Shown: positions 9,926 through 21,077 of the stretch, in pieces
How the letters are laid out: every line of letters starts with the position of its first letter
How positions within the stretch are numbered: position 1 is the first letter of the stretch
Source of the DNA: Gamarada debralockiae
Taxonomy: Eukaryota; Ascomycota; Leotiomycetes; Helotiales; Hyphodiscaceae
Direction of reading: 5' to 3'
DNA: 64,000 bases
NCBI GenBank assembly: GCA_002803225.1
Contig: NXFV01001128.1
Span: 1 to 64,000 of the forward strand
Position numbers and translations under genes: made by a program
The notes under the pieces: model-generated
The model's database searches: none
The model's input: the letters and a program-made list of their open reading frames with translations, nothing else
What the model was told of the DNA's origin: nothing

Positions 9926-12900
9926 CGCTATGATCTGGGATAATATTGTTGAAATCCCTCCTCGCTCGGTTATTTTCGAAGGAGGACTTTGGGGTATTCG
10001 ATTTCGGACCATTTTGCTGGTCAATGGTCAAGATGAATTGGGAAGAACGAGGAGGGCCCTGTGGGCTGGAAGGATATCCGGAGGAAAGGCGAAGAAGAGG
10101 TGCCGAATCTGGGGAACCGATGATGGCTTGGGAAGAGATAGAAATGGCTTCTGGAGTTTGGGATTTTTTTTTTTTTTTTTGGAAATATCCTGTGGCCGTG
10201 GAGAGAATATGTATGTAGTCGAGTTTCCGGTTAAGTGTCCAGTTTGAATGAAAAAAAGCACTTGACTTTAATCAACGGCTAAATCTTGATTAAGAATGCC
10301 TAAAAGAGCACTTTGATAATTTTGAAATAGTCTGAAATGGAATTTGAACGTCAAATCGTATTGAATGGCAGATTATACAGCAGGTCACACTAAGTTTCCG
10401 CACCGCAAAAATACTAGACTGCTTTGGCAACCTTGAAGAGCATTGCGACTCTTGTTTTCGACTGCGTTGCTCTTGCAGCGTCCGCGACTAAGGGTCTTGG
10501 CGGTGTGTCTTCTGTCCAAGGACAAATCAAGCCAGATTGAAGAAAGTTTACTGATGCATGAGATAAACACCGAGGCCGATGTTGCAGCCGCTACTGCAAC
10601 TAGCACTGCCATGAGCGATTCGGGTAGCAGATATTGTTTGCGAAGCTGGGGATACTATCCTCGATCGTCGTTACAGCAGCTGGTATAATGATGCTGTAGA
10701 TTCATGAATCAGAACACCTACCGCAAGGCGATGCTGGAGATAGAGTCCAGGGTCGGTTTTGATCCTGTATATTTGGTGGACTACTTGACTCTCGCTGGTA
10801 CGCTGGGTAATTTCCGAGGATTTAACCTCGATTTTTTTGAGTTCGATAGTTTTGTTAGTACCTTCGTTATTAGTTCTTGTGGACCCCGTACTGGTTGGTC
10901 ATTCATTATCCTGGTCAAATGATCTATCTTCGAGTTGCCAGTAGCTATGACTCTTACGTATCCATGCTCAACAGCAATCGAAAATTTTTGGGAGAATCTG
11001 ACTAAGTGAGTGTTGAGTAACTTTGTTCAAATGTCAACTGAATCATTCGGGTCAGTGTCTCATGTACTGTGGTTACGCTATGCGACGCTGAAAGCACTTG
11101 AATTATCGGACCTAATGAGCTATATTTTTACACGGAGTTATGATGGCAAATTAATTCACTAGTGCCGTATATCCTCCGAATCGATTTACCGCCAAAATTA
11201 ATCTCACACAGGGTAGAGTGTCCATGTTACACAGAAGTTAGAACTGCCTCCATGGCGACCTGCTAACTGATTGTACAGACTGGGAAAGCACCGACAAATT
11301 CTTTTGATTGTCTAAAGAAATTGAAACATAAGAGTTATATCCATTGCAGCTGTATTTGAACTTGAAACATCACAAGTCAAAATGTCATGAGACTGAGCAC
11401 GTGATGCTGTGCTGTAACTCGACCTGTTGTATTTTGATGCGTGAATCAATAGGCTACTACTAAAGCCTAGGGAGTGGCTGTGTAGTCTGTAGGCTATAGT
11501 AAAGAAGACCTAAAGGAGGCCGAATTATAGGCTCTAGAATTGCTATTTACAGACCTTTACTCCCTATAAATACAAGCTATATGTCGCTATAGAACAGTAA
11601 CTGAAATTCAAGTTTTTATTACTATATACTTTATGTTGCCTTATGCCTATAATCGCAACATTATGAGGCTGAATTACTAGTCACCTGCAACTGGCTAGAG
11701 GGATACAAAATCGGTTCTGATAAGGATCCTTGTACGTTTATTAGGGAGCGAGAACAGCTACCTCTACTAACTACCTTGATAGGTTGAAAGAGGTAACTAC
11801 ATTCTAGATAACAGGCATCAGCAAATTTTATATATAGATAACATAGAAACTATAACTAATTCCTAAGGGTGCTAGAAGAGCATCTCCCTTAGCAAGTTCA
11901 AGCTGACCAAACGGCGTGCTCAGGGGCTTAGGGCTCGGCTCAAGTTAGAGCAACAACAGCTCAGGTCCAAAGATAGAAATGGAAAATATTCATGTCGAGA
12001 TTCCGATGTCAGATATCCTGTTACATTAGGTGATTCTGATATTCATATCGCTGTGTCCCGCCCATCAATAGCTGCTGTCGAAACTTCAGGTGTAAGTGTC
12101 CCACCAGAAACTACGAAGTCAATAGCCTAGTCTGACTTAGCTTTGAAAGTCTAAAGTGTTAGATTTAAGTGAGACGGAAGATTCAGCACTCCTTGAGCCA
12201 CGATTCCCACCACGGGCCTGTTCAGAGCTCCAATTGGTGACCTTCTAGTCTGGTGCTAAGTTTCTAGGTTAGCGCTTTTGTCGATGCATTTGAGTTTATA
12301 TAGCGCGATAACTTTAATTATCTTCCTCATCGATATCATAGCCGCCGAAGTGAGCCAGCGAGTACTGCTATCATGGTAACTGTTGTAATCACGTTACCCG
12401 CCCGATGAAGTTAATTTTAACATGTTCGTAGGCCAGTCCCTGTCTGTATCGGTTTTGCTCTTCTGATTTTGTGCCGGGCGATCTTCATACGACAGTTTAT
12501 AAAGTGAAGAAAGCTACGATTAGAACATATACTCTTTGGGTCGCTCTTGCACATCGTGCTATGGGTTACTGGAGATGGTCTGATCGCAGTCTACTACATA
12601 TTTAAGTACAACTTGGGCAATCTGTCAACAGGTAAGTCTCAATCCCAGATCCTAGGTCTTGCACCTTTGCTAATCTCCCACTTCTCATTGCTCTCATGTT
12701 TCCCTGTTTCTTCATCATGTGTTTCGAGGTCATCTACCTGGTTCTCTTGGTCTTGTTTGTCATAGAGATTTTATGCACCAAAAGGCGTGCAAACAAATTA
12801 AGACGATAGAGAGTGACGATGACCCTGCCACTCCTGGAACTTTTTGGAATAGGCAGAGAAAAGAATGAAAAGGCTGAAAAGTACGTGACGGCCTCGCCTT

Positions 12901-13160
12901 CAAATCTTAGTACGCAATTTTCTCCCCTCTCCGTATACTAAAAGTCCAGGAATACAAGATAGTAGCAACAAAGTAAAGTAATACGGGCGATGATTCTCCG
13001 ACAACCCATCCAGGAAACTTTTCAAGTTACACGAAAGTCGTATTTCATGCAAAATTTCAAATCTACTGATTTAGCCATGCCGGGAGAATATTTCGTGGCT
13101 TTGTGTTACGTCGCACGAACATGTCTTCATTCCCATCTCAACTTGTTTTACCCCTCGGAA
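9926..13160. other. Gene-poor region, no convincing gene
   Basis: About 3.2 kb without a supportable gene. It contains a purine-rich block (10030-10160), a run of 17 T (10164-10180) and an 85-codon open frame without a start codon (11876-12130), possibly a gene relic. Short ORFs at 10443-10688, 10704-10922 and 12547-12765 show no motifs. Much of 11100-12400 has scattered stops in all frames, as expected of decayed DNA. Confidence 0.55.
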
Positions 13161-13168
13161 TATATAAG
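13161..13168 (+). promoter_or_regulatory. TATA box of the secreted-protein gene
   Basis: TATATAAG lies 84 bp upstream of the ATG at 13252, a normal spacing for a fungal TATA promoter with a short 5' leader. It supports starting the gene at 13252 rather than at upstream in-frame Mets that would place this TATA inside the coding region. Confidence 0.5.
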
Positions 13169-13251
13169 TATTGCTTCATTCCTCACTATTTTATTATCAA
13201 TATTGTTAATCGTCGATTTCATCTCAAGTCAATCCTCAGGAACACCCTACC

Positions 13252-13685
13252 ATGTTTCCCAAAGTGGCAAGTCCCCTTCCCTCTACCGAAGAAATTCGCT
13301 AACACTTCAAAAGTTCACCACCCTCGCCCTCACCTTCCTACCCATTCTCCTCTCAGCATCCCCAACTTCTGCCGCCGATGTTCCAGCACAATACCCAATC
13401 TCACTCTACAACAAAACCCTCTGCCAAGGTTTCATCAAGACAGCAGAAGTCCTCAATACAGTTTGTTTCGACTTCCCGGACGAGACAGTCGCATCCGTCC
13501 ACACAACTATGGGCTCAATCCCTCAAGGATGGGAATGGTATGCTTATGGTATTGCTGGATGTGCAAAAGACACTTTTGTTGGTATACTTGCGCAGGGTGG
13601 TTGTCAGGCTACGGTGGTTAATGGGTATAAGACTCGCCGGATTGAGGGGCTGGTTAAGAGTGTAAATGTTGTGGCGCCCTCGTAA
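13252..13685 (+). CDS. Small secreted cysteine-containing protein (predicted 127 aa)
   Basis: Exon 1 (13252-13263) encodes only MFPK. A 50-nt intron (GTGGCA...GCTAAC...AAAAG) follows, and exon 2 is 13314-13685. The spliced N-terminus MFPKFTTLALTFLPILLSAS followed by PTSAAD is a textbook signal peptide with cleavage near the AxA-like site at about residue 24-25. The mature part of about 100 aa has four cysteines (TLCQ, TVCF, AGCA, GGCQ), which could form two disulfides, and one N-glycosylation sequon (NKT). I recognise no family. A longer unspliced frame from 12990 is possible, but it would bury the signal peptide mid-protein and include the TATA box. Lone small secreted proteins like this are often effector or surface-protein candidates; that is inference. 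Confidence 0.65.
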
Positions 13686-14017
13686 AGTAACAAGTCAGAG
13701 CATTGACCTGCGTCTGGTTAGTTCGTACTGATAACTCAGGAGAGCTTTGGGATGTGACGCGATTGATGTAACTGAACCCCCTATTTCCAAACCTAATCAC
13801 GTGATGAATTCCCTACCCTACCTAACACTCCCTTCGCCTGATACGCTCTATCTTATTCAAAATAAATTTATTCACCATCCTAGTTACTAAATCCTTCAGT
13901 CCCGGGAATAAATTACCACCAAACATCACCCATCTCATTACTCTCACTCTCACACACCTCCGACGCAGAAGACGAACACCAAACACATGTCATTCCTCAT
14001 AGCCAGCGCCTGGCAAA
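13686..14017. other. Intergenic, promoter of the coiled-coil gene
   Basis: 332 bp holding the 3' end of the secreted-protein gene and the pyrimidine-rich leader of the next gene (13910-13980). An ATG at 13987 opens a 42-codon frame that overlaps the next gene's start in another frame and ends at 14115. Confidence 0.4.
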
Positions 14018-14391
14018 ATGCCAAATCTCGCAAACCCGCCATCCGCAATTCCCGCCGCCATAGGACTCACAGCCTACACATCCTATTGCGAAACTTCCTT
14101 GTTCTACGAAAATAACGCCCGACGAGCACACCAGGAGATTATTGCGTTGAGAACTGAGAATGTGGCTTTGAAAATAGTGAATGTGAATGCGAATATCTCT
14201 ATTGTTGACTTTAAGTGGATTTTGGATGAGAACAGAATTCTGGCAGGTACGTGATATTGAGGAGAAGGGGGTAAGAATGGATGCTGACGAGACGAATAGA
14301 AAATTGGGACTTGAGAAACGAGCTTAGATTTAGAGAGGCTCTTCAGCTTCGATTCGGGGGAAAGGAGAGAGGGGAAGGAAAGAAATCATAG
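14018..14391 (+). CDS. Small coiled-coil-like hypothetical protein (106 aa)
   Basis: Exon 1 (14018-14246) and exon 2 (14300-14391) are joined across a 53-nt intron with donor GTACGT, branch site GCTGAC and acceptor ATAG, keeping frame through GCA-G|AA. From about residue 35 the sequence is heptad-like with regularly spaced L, I and V and many charged residues (HQEIIALRTENVALKIVN), then WDLRNELRFREALQLRFGGK and a basic tail. The N-terminus (PSAIPAAIGLTAYTSY) is mildly hydrophobic. It could form a short dimeric coiled coil. No family is recognised. An overlapping upstream ORF (13987-14115) could reduce translation. Confidence 0.55.
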
Positions 14392-14995
14392 TGATTTTGG
14401 GATGCGAAGAACGAGGTTTTGGAATATTGAGGGTTACATTCGGATGGTGCTCTTTCCATTGGATACTGAGGGAAGCAACAAATCTGGAAGGGTATGTTCT
14501 GAGAGCTTAATTTTTATCAGGGAACTATTCGGATTGCATTGTTCTTTTTTGAAAACCGCAACCTCTTAGAATGGTCAGTCACAATGAACCCCGCATAAAC
14601 GCATAAATATTCAATCTTGGCAGAGTCTGGGACAGGCGTGGTTGACGACTTCAAGAGAGGGAACAGATAGGTCAATCGTTCATAGAAAATTGTTTTCATA
14701 ATTCTATTCGTGTACACAAGTTTAAGAGTGGGAAGGGCAATATCTCGATGCCACCATGCCATGCCACCAATCATGACGTCAACGCCCAGCCAGCCTTTTG
14801 GTATCGTAAAAGCAACAAACTCCTTATGGGACCTTCCTCACAGCGTATTATCCCCGAATCACTCCCTCTCTTCGGCGTCTAACCGGGGAATGGCCCCTGA
14901 GTGGTGAGCAACATCCGACCGATGAAGATGTGGTCTCCATTGAGTAATGAGTGTGTATGGTCGACATCGATGCAGTTCGACCCACAGCCGGATTC
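14392..14995. other. Intergenic between convergent genes
   Basis: 604 bp between two genes that end towards each other. A minus-strand frame at 14517-14774 has no motif and is probably chance. I see no RNA gene or repeat. Confidence 0.4.
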
Positions 14996-15864
14996 CTAAA
15001 GTTGCTCTTCAACTGTCCTAGGACCTAGGTATTGTGGGTACCCTTCTGCTCGAGTCTGCGCAAGAACGATGGCTTTGTCTCTTTCGCTGCCTTCCCTCAC
15101 ATGATAGTCAATAAAATCATGGAGAGAAGCGAGGCGTTCTGCAACAGATCTGCCTCTATTAGTAGCCTAAGAGAAGTTAGCATGTGTATGATTCATCCAT
15201 TGCGTTTAAACGACTCCAAAAACTCTCCAGATTTTGGCCTTGCACATACCTCAGAAACTCGAGCCGTTTCGACTTTCTCATTATGGCATACATGGCAACC
15301 TCCCTCGACATCTCTTGCATCCTCATCATCTCCGCACTTCCACCATCCGCCTCTCCGACCAAGCTTTCTCCACGTGTGGGAATAGTCATGGAATTGAAGG
15401 TCCCAGGCCGACTCCTCTGGATTCGGTTTATGATTATATCCTTGAGAAAGCTCCTCCAAATAGAGCATATCATTCATGATCTTATTGAAGGCCTTCCATG
15501 GCTCCTCATAATCATTAGCAGGGAACTGCTCGGATAAGTATGAGCCGCAGGTGTCTCGATCTTCTGGGGTGATTGGGGCTCCGGGTGGGATGTGTTCGAT
15601 GAAGTCTGCCTGTGAAAATATTGGAGTCTTCTGTTTCGGCGAATACAGGATCAAGTGTATCTGCTCGAACTCCTCGCTCGACGGAATGAGACCTACTGCG
15701 AGAACTGCGCCACATGGCATCACATCGAATGTTACTATCCCGGTCGAGCGAAGGAGACGGTGCACTGCAATTTGAGCACGTCTATGCTGACTGTGAACCA
15801 AGACCACTGGATAGGACAAGAGCTTGGGCAAGGATGTCACGATAACAGCAGCCATGCCTTGCAT
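14996..15864 (-). CDS. Conserved-looking hypothetical protein (261 aa)
   Basis: Exon 1 is 15864-15250 and exon 2 is 15166-14996. The 83-nt intron has a perfect donor (GTATGT) and a strong 3' end (TGCTAACTTCTCTTAG). Splicing replaces a short in-frame terminus with 56 residues ending GYPQYLGPRTVEEQL. The N-terminus (MQGMAAVIVTSLPKLLSYPV) is moderately hydrophobic. The middle is acidic with W and Y residues. A CHVCH motif with an upstream Cys sits near residue 193, which could bind metal, but four regularly spaced ligands are not evident. I recognise no family. The gene lies 250 bp downstream of IRC3 on the same strand. Confidence 0.6.
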
Positions 15865-16113
15865 TGAGAACGCAGAAGCATCGATGGAACAACGTCCAAC
15901 ATTCTACAGAATCGGAGCACGGGAAGGATTCGAGGACTTGAAGAATGGTGCCTTAAGTGTGTTTACGGGTCTATACTTCCCGGATAAATACATCTATGTC
16001 TCATTCACGCATCTCATTTATCCTCTGTCAAAACAGAATGCGTCGAAACTTGCAAAGGCCAAGGGTATCCAGAATAATACAAAGGACTTGAGAATCCATG
16101 ACTGACCTCGAGC

Positions 16114-18139
16114 TCAATCCATCAGAGGCCCCACACTGACCTGCTCCCTTTCCTTAAGTGCCTGTTCCTGCTCAATCTTGAGTTTCATCCTATCCAGTCT
16201 CCTCCGGTCCGCTTCAATACTTGCGAATCTGCCCCGCGCACCATGTTTGAGTTTCGTAATCATATCAACCGCCTTCCCCTTCGTGAGATCCTCAGCCGTC
16301 AACTGATCATCCTTCGACCGAATTTTATTGAGAAACATGAGCTGGCCTTCACTCGCAGGTCGATTCCTCCACGCTTGATTCCGGGATATAAATTGAAATG
16401 GATATTTCGCTTGAGCAAATGTATCCGCTGCGTGGAGGGCATCTGCAAATGTGATGGCTCGGGCGATTTGACGAGGCTTCATGAAAGGTGCTTTGGAGAG
16501 CTTGGATGGCGACCGATTGAGTACCGCTGTTTCCGTAACAAGGTATCCCTCATTGGCCGCCTCAGCATCTTTCTCTATTCTCAGATACGAACCACTTGAA
16601 TTAGCCAGTACGTATTTGTCTTGGGCAACGCATACCCATGCATATGGCGACATAGCTCTGATATTCAGATCTTCCGATGTGTCTGCAATCAAGTCGAAGA
16701 CAGAATCGTAATCAGTGAATGTGACAGTCCGAGGAACTGGTGCCGAAATCGTGTTTGCTGATTTGGCATTCTGCACTCGTAACTCTTCTTTCTCTTGACG
16801 ATCCTTCTTCTCCCTCATGTCCTCTATCTTAGCTTCTTCAACAAGTTCTGAAGGGTCAAGCCCGAAAAGGGTCGGGGTTGTCACGACGCCAGTCTCAAGA
16901 CTCGCAACCATGTCGATGATATGGCAGTTTTGCTTTTCCGGATGCAGTCTCATACCTCGACCGATCATTTGGACGAGGAGATTGCGAGACTTGGTTGGGC
17001 GTGCGAGCAACACGCAATCTGTGTTTGGAATATCCGTCCCTTCTGTGAATACCCCACAATTCACAAGCACCGGAAATTCTCCTCGCCGAAAAGCATCGAG
17101 ACGTGCGCTTCTCTCAGGTTTTGGGGTATCGCCCGTAACAAATTGAGCTTCTATGCCATGCTGTCGAAATGTATTGGTCAATCCAGCCACATGCGCCAGA
17201 TCAACACAGAATACCAGGGTCGACTTCCTCCCTTGGGCCTTTGCAAGCCAGCTTCGAACTGTGATTTCGTTTATCTGCTCTGTGTTGACCACTTGAGACA
17301 ATTCTCCGGGTTGAAAATCGCCATTGGCTCCCTTCCTGACCCTGGATATGTCTGCTTTCGACTGAACCGTTGTAAATATAACATCCGAAAGCCATTTCTC
17401 TCCAATCATATCTATGTAGTCCTTATGGTAGACGATCTGATCGATAGCTGCACCCAATCTCATCCCATCGAATCGTGACAGAGTAGCCGACACGCCAACC
17501 AAAGCAGGGGAGGTTGGTTGCGCTTTCGACAGTCCAAAATATTCCAACGTCTTCATATAACTAGATGCCACGATATGATGTGCTTCGTCGACAAGAATGA
17601 GTTTGAATCTGCTAGGGTCGAACTTGGACATGCGGTCGCCGGATATGATGCTTTGAATGCTGGCCACTGTGATGTCTGCAGATCCGCTGGAGTGCATCGA
17701 GCCCATCTCGATCTCGACGGTCTTCGTAGGGTACGCATTTGTGCAATGCCGGGCAGCCTGCTCAACCAATTCCTGCCGATGTGCGAGAATCAGAGTTCGA
17801 TTGGCGGCTTCGGAAGGGGGCTCAATACGGTCGATGAGTTGGGTGAAAATAACCTTGTAAAGATCAGCAAGCTGTATTTTCAACAATGAAGAAATTACTT
17901 ACCGTTTTACCTGCACCAGTAGCCAGCGAGACCCCAAGGCGTTTATGACCCTTTTTAAGGTTGGCTATCACTGCTTGAATGCATTCTTCTTGATATTGAC
18001 GGAGCCGGATCTTCAAAGGGGGGTTGGCAACAGTCTGGATGCTGGACGAGGCTGTTGCGAGTTGGCGGAAACACAGAGGAGTAGAGGATGAGCTCCACCT
18101 CCGGAACAATCCTATCCATCCTCTCGAGGCCGGTGGCAT
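16114..18139 (-). CDS. IRC3: Mitochondrial DEAD/DEAH-box helicase IRC3 (658 aa)
   Basis: Superfamily 2 helicase. The yeast orthologue is a branched-DNA helicase that maintains mitochondrial DNA. Exon 1 (18139-17903) encodes a basic Ser/Arg-rich leader (RRWSSSSTPLCFRQLATASS) typical of mitochondrial import, the Q-motif-like LRQYQEE and Walker A GAGKT (residues 75-79). A 49-nt intron (GTAAGT...TTTACAAG) follows directly after the Walker A Thr. Exon 2 (17853-16114) has motif Ia (LILAHRQELV), the Walker B box DEAH (168-171), SAT (motif III), the C-terminal helicase domain and motif VI (QMIGRGMRL). The length is close to yeast Irc3 (689 aa). The C-terminus is basic and helical. It is transcribed divergently from the RRN5-like gene. 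Confidence 0.93.
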
Positions 18140-18525
18140 GATGTATATGGTTCATCAGCCTCATCGCGAACGGAGCGTGGTGTGGAAATGACGTCCGTGC
18201 TGCGGGCGAGGCTGCAATTTTTGCCGCGCCGAACCGAACGCGAATCCCTGTTCATTTTTACTTTTAACTGCCATTATTTCACAAATTTTATCAATCAAAC
18301 TAACAGCCAATTTCAAGCGACTGGAAGTACTGAAAATAGTTGAAGGAGTCATCTGGGTTTCTCAAAGTACTCGTTGGATTCAGATCTCCCTAGCATTTCT
18401 GCATTTCCGCGATTTTACCCCTGCTCTGGACTTGTTTTTTACGGTCTCACTAGAGAATATGTGGACAGGACGACAGATTCATACACTCCACAGAACGCGC
18501 CTGAAGAAAGGTCAAAGACCAAAAT
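18140..18525. promoter_or_regulatory. Divergent promoter region, IRC3 / RRN5-like
   Basis: 386 bp between two genes transcribed away from each other, so it must hold both promoters. No TATA box is obvious near either start, as is common for housekeeping genes. A T-rich stretch lies at 18255-18290. Confidence 0.5.
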
Positions 18526-20739
18526 ATGGAGACTGAAGGTCTGGATAGATTAGAAGCAGAACTACGGCTTCCCGAAGAAGATTCTGGATCAGCCTATGAA
18601 GAATCTGATATAGAAGAACAATTCTCTTCGCAAGACGAACACCAGGCCTCTCGTTCTGCCAGAGCAAACTCGATCACGAGAAGAGACAGGAGAAGGAGTA
18701 GGAGCAAGAAGGCTAGAGACTCATCTCGTGATCAGGATGTTTCAGAACTAGACGAGAGATCACGAGGCTCGAGCACAGCTTCGCAACGAGAGGAAAGGCA
18801 GCGGGCTGCATCCGAATGGGCTGCGACGTTCCAGGAACCTCAATCACCGACAGATATCAGATCGCCAACGAGGCACGCCGCTGGCACCCAGTCAAAGCGG
18901 AAAGCGGTTAAACCACCTAGTCAGGTCAGAGCGAAGCGTCTGAAGTCGTGGTACAACAACGAGTACCGTGAACTTTTGAATGTCGATATTCATGATGCTG
19001 TGGCTAGATCTCTTTCCGAGGATCAAGTTCCGCTTGGTGACACTCAGATTGGTTCGTCGATATGGACATCGAAGGAGAAAGATCTATTTTTCTCCGCCCT
19101 GTCACGGCTAGGCAGGGACAATGTTCGAGAAATAGCATGTCGAATTGAGACCAAGTCAGAACTCGAAGCACATGAGTACATTCAGCTATTGCACCAAGGA
19201 ATGATGGAGAGGTCCAACAAACTTCTGGGATTCACAAAGCTTCCAGCCGCAATCGAAATCAGCGACGAATGCTGCGGCCTCCTGGAAAGAGCTGGAGACG
19301 CTCTAGCCTCCCGCCAAGAACGTTCTGAGGAGGAAGTCGAAGAGGAGAAATGGGGAGATCTATGGCTGCTCAATTCAGACGCTAGTAAACGTCTTGAAAG
19401 ACAGCGAAAGGATGAAGCAGGCAGGCGCAAGATAGAGGACGTCCTGCCAGCAGCCAATCTTTTGCATCTTAGGAATTGGCTGGAGCTCTCACGGAGAATC
19501 TTCATGAATCCGGATACCGAAGAAGATAATTGGGAAACTATAGCTGAACCGGACGAAGCACCTGCTATTCGAGCTACTGCATTCGAAGATTTCCATTCTC
19601 TGACTGTCAATATCACAAAACGACTTATTTTGACTACGCTATTTTGCACTATGTCAAGGCAGCGTGCGATGGGCTCCAAGACTATTAAGCATGCGGATGT
19701 CAATCAGGACGATGTGGAGGCTGCTGTGAAAATCCTTGGACTCAAGATGAACAGCAGAGATTTTTGGATTATGTCCGCGAGGAGATGCCACTTGAAGATT
19801 TTTGACGAAGGGTGGAGCTCTTTCATGTCCTACGAGGAAGTAGAAACGACTCTCCGTGAAATCAGAGAACGTTCTCGATCAAGGTCTGTGAGTCGCCATG
19901 AGCGCTTTGCCAACCGTGCCGCTCAGTCCGACGCCGATCGCGATCCAGAGGAAGCGACAGAATCACCATCGTACTCAGAGGATTATGGGTCAGACAATGA
20001 CTCGCTGCTTGGCCATGAATCTGACTATACGAGCAGCGCAGATGCTTCTGATGGCGATCTCACGGACTACCTCACAGAAGGCGAAGCGACATCATCTAAG
20101 TCACGCCGAGAACGCCTGCTGCAGAAGGCCAGAGCAAGGAAGGAGGCCGAGCGTGCTCAAGAGAAATATGTTGAAGCGTTCGACAATGAGGCAAGCCGCT
20201 TCGAGGAACAACGGCTATGGACGCTCTTGAGACAGACGGCACCCTTTGATATCAAGCCTGAACCAATAGATTTGCCGAAGGCGCCCAAAGGCGTCTTCAG
20301 AGATGATATGGCCGAACAAGGGAACTGGAGGGATCATGTGGAGTATCGGAGTCAATGGGAGACGTTGGATACGCCTATTCTTGGGGAGGAGTTTGATAGG
20401 AACAGGAAGAGGTTTTCGCGGAGGGCAAAGAGACGTATGGAGAGGGCCTGTGCTGCACGAGATCTAGATTCTACAGATAATGAGGAAGTAGAATCGTCTA
20501 CCGGCTCGAATGAGGATGGGGACGAGGCACATAGCCAAGAGCGAGACGATTGGGGTGAGCAAGATGTCGAGAGAGACGAAGGCCAGGACCACTTCGAAAA
20601 CCAAGAGTGGGAAGACGCGCATATTGATTCAAACTACGAAAGAAACGAGGGTCATGACAAAGTCCAAGGCGGTTTTGAAGATCAAAATGAGGACCAGGAG
20701 GACGATGATCACATTGATCGTGGCGAACATCAAGAGTAA
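18526..20739 (+). CDS. RRN5: RRN5-like Pol I initiation factor with SANT/Myb domain (737 aa)
   Basis: Single-exon protein resembling fungal RRN5-like proteins. Rrn5 belongs to the upstream activation factor that recruits RNA polymerase I to rDNA promoters. A SANT/Myb-like helix bundle lies at about residues 178-225 (WTSKEKDLFFSALSRLGRDN and further). Before it is a region rich in S, R, D and E with basic stretches (RRDRRRSRSKKARD, KRKAVKPPSQVRAKR) that suit nuclear entry. A central helical region is followed by another basic block (FSRRAKRRMERA) and a long acidic, repetitive tail. The frame stops at TAA 20737-20739, yet the next 44 codons stay open in the same frame and keep the same acidic composition to TAG 20872-20874. 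The stop may therefore be a recent truncation. The RRN5 assignment rests on the SANT segment; a related SANT protein is possible. Confidence 0.75.
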   Translation: METEGLDRLEAELRLPEEDSGSAYEESDIEEQFSSQDEHQASRSARANSITRRDRRRSRSKKARDSSRDQDVSELDERSRGSSTASQREERQRAASEWAATFQEPQSPTDIRSPTRHAAGTQSKRKAVKPPSQVRAKRLKSWYNNEYRELLNVDIHDAVARSLSEDQVPLGDTQIGSSIWTSKEKDLFFSALSRLGRDNVREIACRIETKSELEAHEYIQLLHQGMMERSNKLLGFTKLPAAIEISDECCGLLERAGDALASRQERSEEEVEEEKWGDLWLLNSDASKRLERQRKDEAGRRKIEDVLPAANLLHLRNWLELSRRIFMNPDTEEDNWETIAEPDEAPAIRATAFEDFHSLTVNITKRLILTTLFCTMSRQRAMGSKTIKHADVNQDDVEAAVKILGLKMNSRDFWIMSARRCHLKIFDEGWSSFMSYEEVETTLREIRERSRSRSVSRHERFANRAAQSDADRDPEEATESPSYSEDYGSDNDSLLGHESDYTSSADASDGDLTDYLTEGEATSSKSRRERLLQKARARKEAERAQEKYVEAFDNEASRFEEQRLWTLLRQTAPFDIKPEPIDLPKAPKGVFRDDMAEQGNWRDHVEYRSQWETLDTPILGEEFDRNRKRFSRRAKRRMERACAARDLDSTDNEEVESSTGSNEDGDEAHSQERDDWGEQDVERDEGQDHFENQEWEDAHIDSNYERNEGHDKVQGGFEDQNEDQEDDDHIDRGEHQE

Positions 20740-21077
20740 AGCGAGGATGAGCCAGTCGACGAGGGACACCAAGCCGAATATCGACCTCTCGTGTCTCCAT
20801 CCCCGACGTCTAAGGATACAGCTCATGCTCAAGACCTATCAGACCTCCAGGACTCGGATGATGGAAGCTCATAGTTTAGCAATACAACCAAGCACATGAG
20901 ACATGAAGACATCTAATTGACTTTAATTTTCTAAGAATACAGACAGAAAATTCCGTGAAAGTTCCCTCCTTAATGATCGCAAGAAAACTCATACAAGGAT
21001 GCTAAGCGCATTCCTTCTCCATATTCAACCCCAAAGACGCCAGCCTGATTACACCATCCTCCATCCCCATCTTCCCC

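Noticed and set aside
8700..10024. Possible host gene disrupted by the LINE (a minus-strand frame stays open across the rejoined target site)
   Set aside because: The joined frame is short, has no motif and could be open by chance.
10164..10180. Run of 17 T as a possible poly(A) tail of a minus-strand retroposon
   Set aside because: No target-site duplication and no retroposon body found next to it.
12990..13251. Long frame extending the secreted protein upstream to a Met at 12990 (231 aa)
   Set aside because: It would place a signal peptide in the middle, include the TATA box in coding sequence and ignore a well-formed 50-nt intron.
15177..15473. Alternative frame at the 3' end of the 15-kb hypothetical gene
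   Set aside because: After splicing it ends soon in a stop, whereas the chosen frame continues 56 residues through the same intron.
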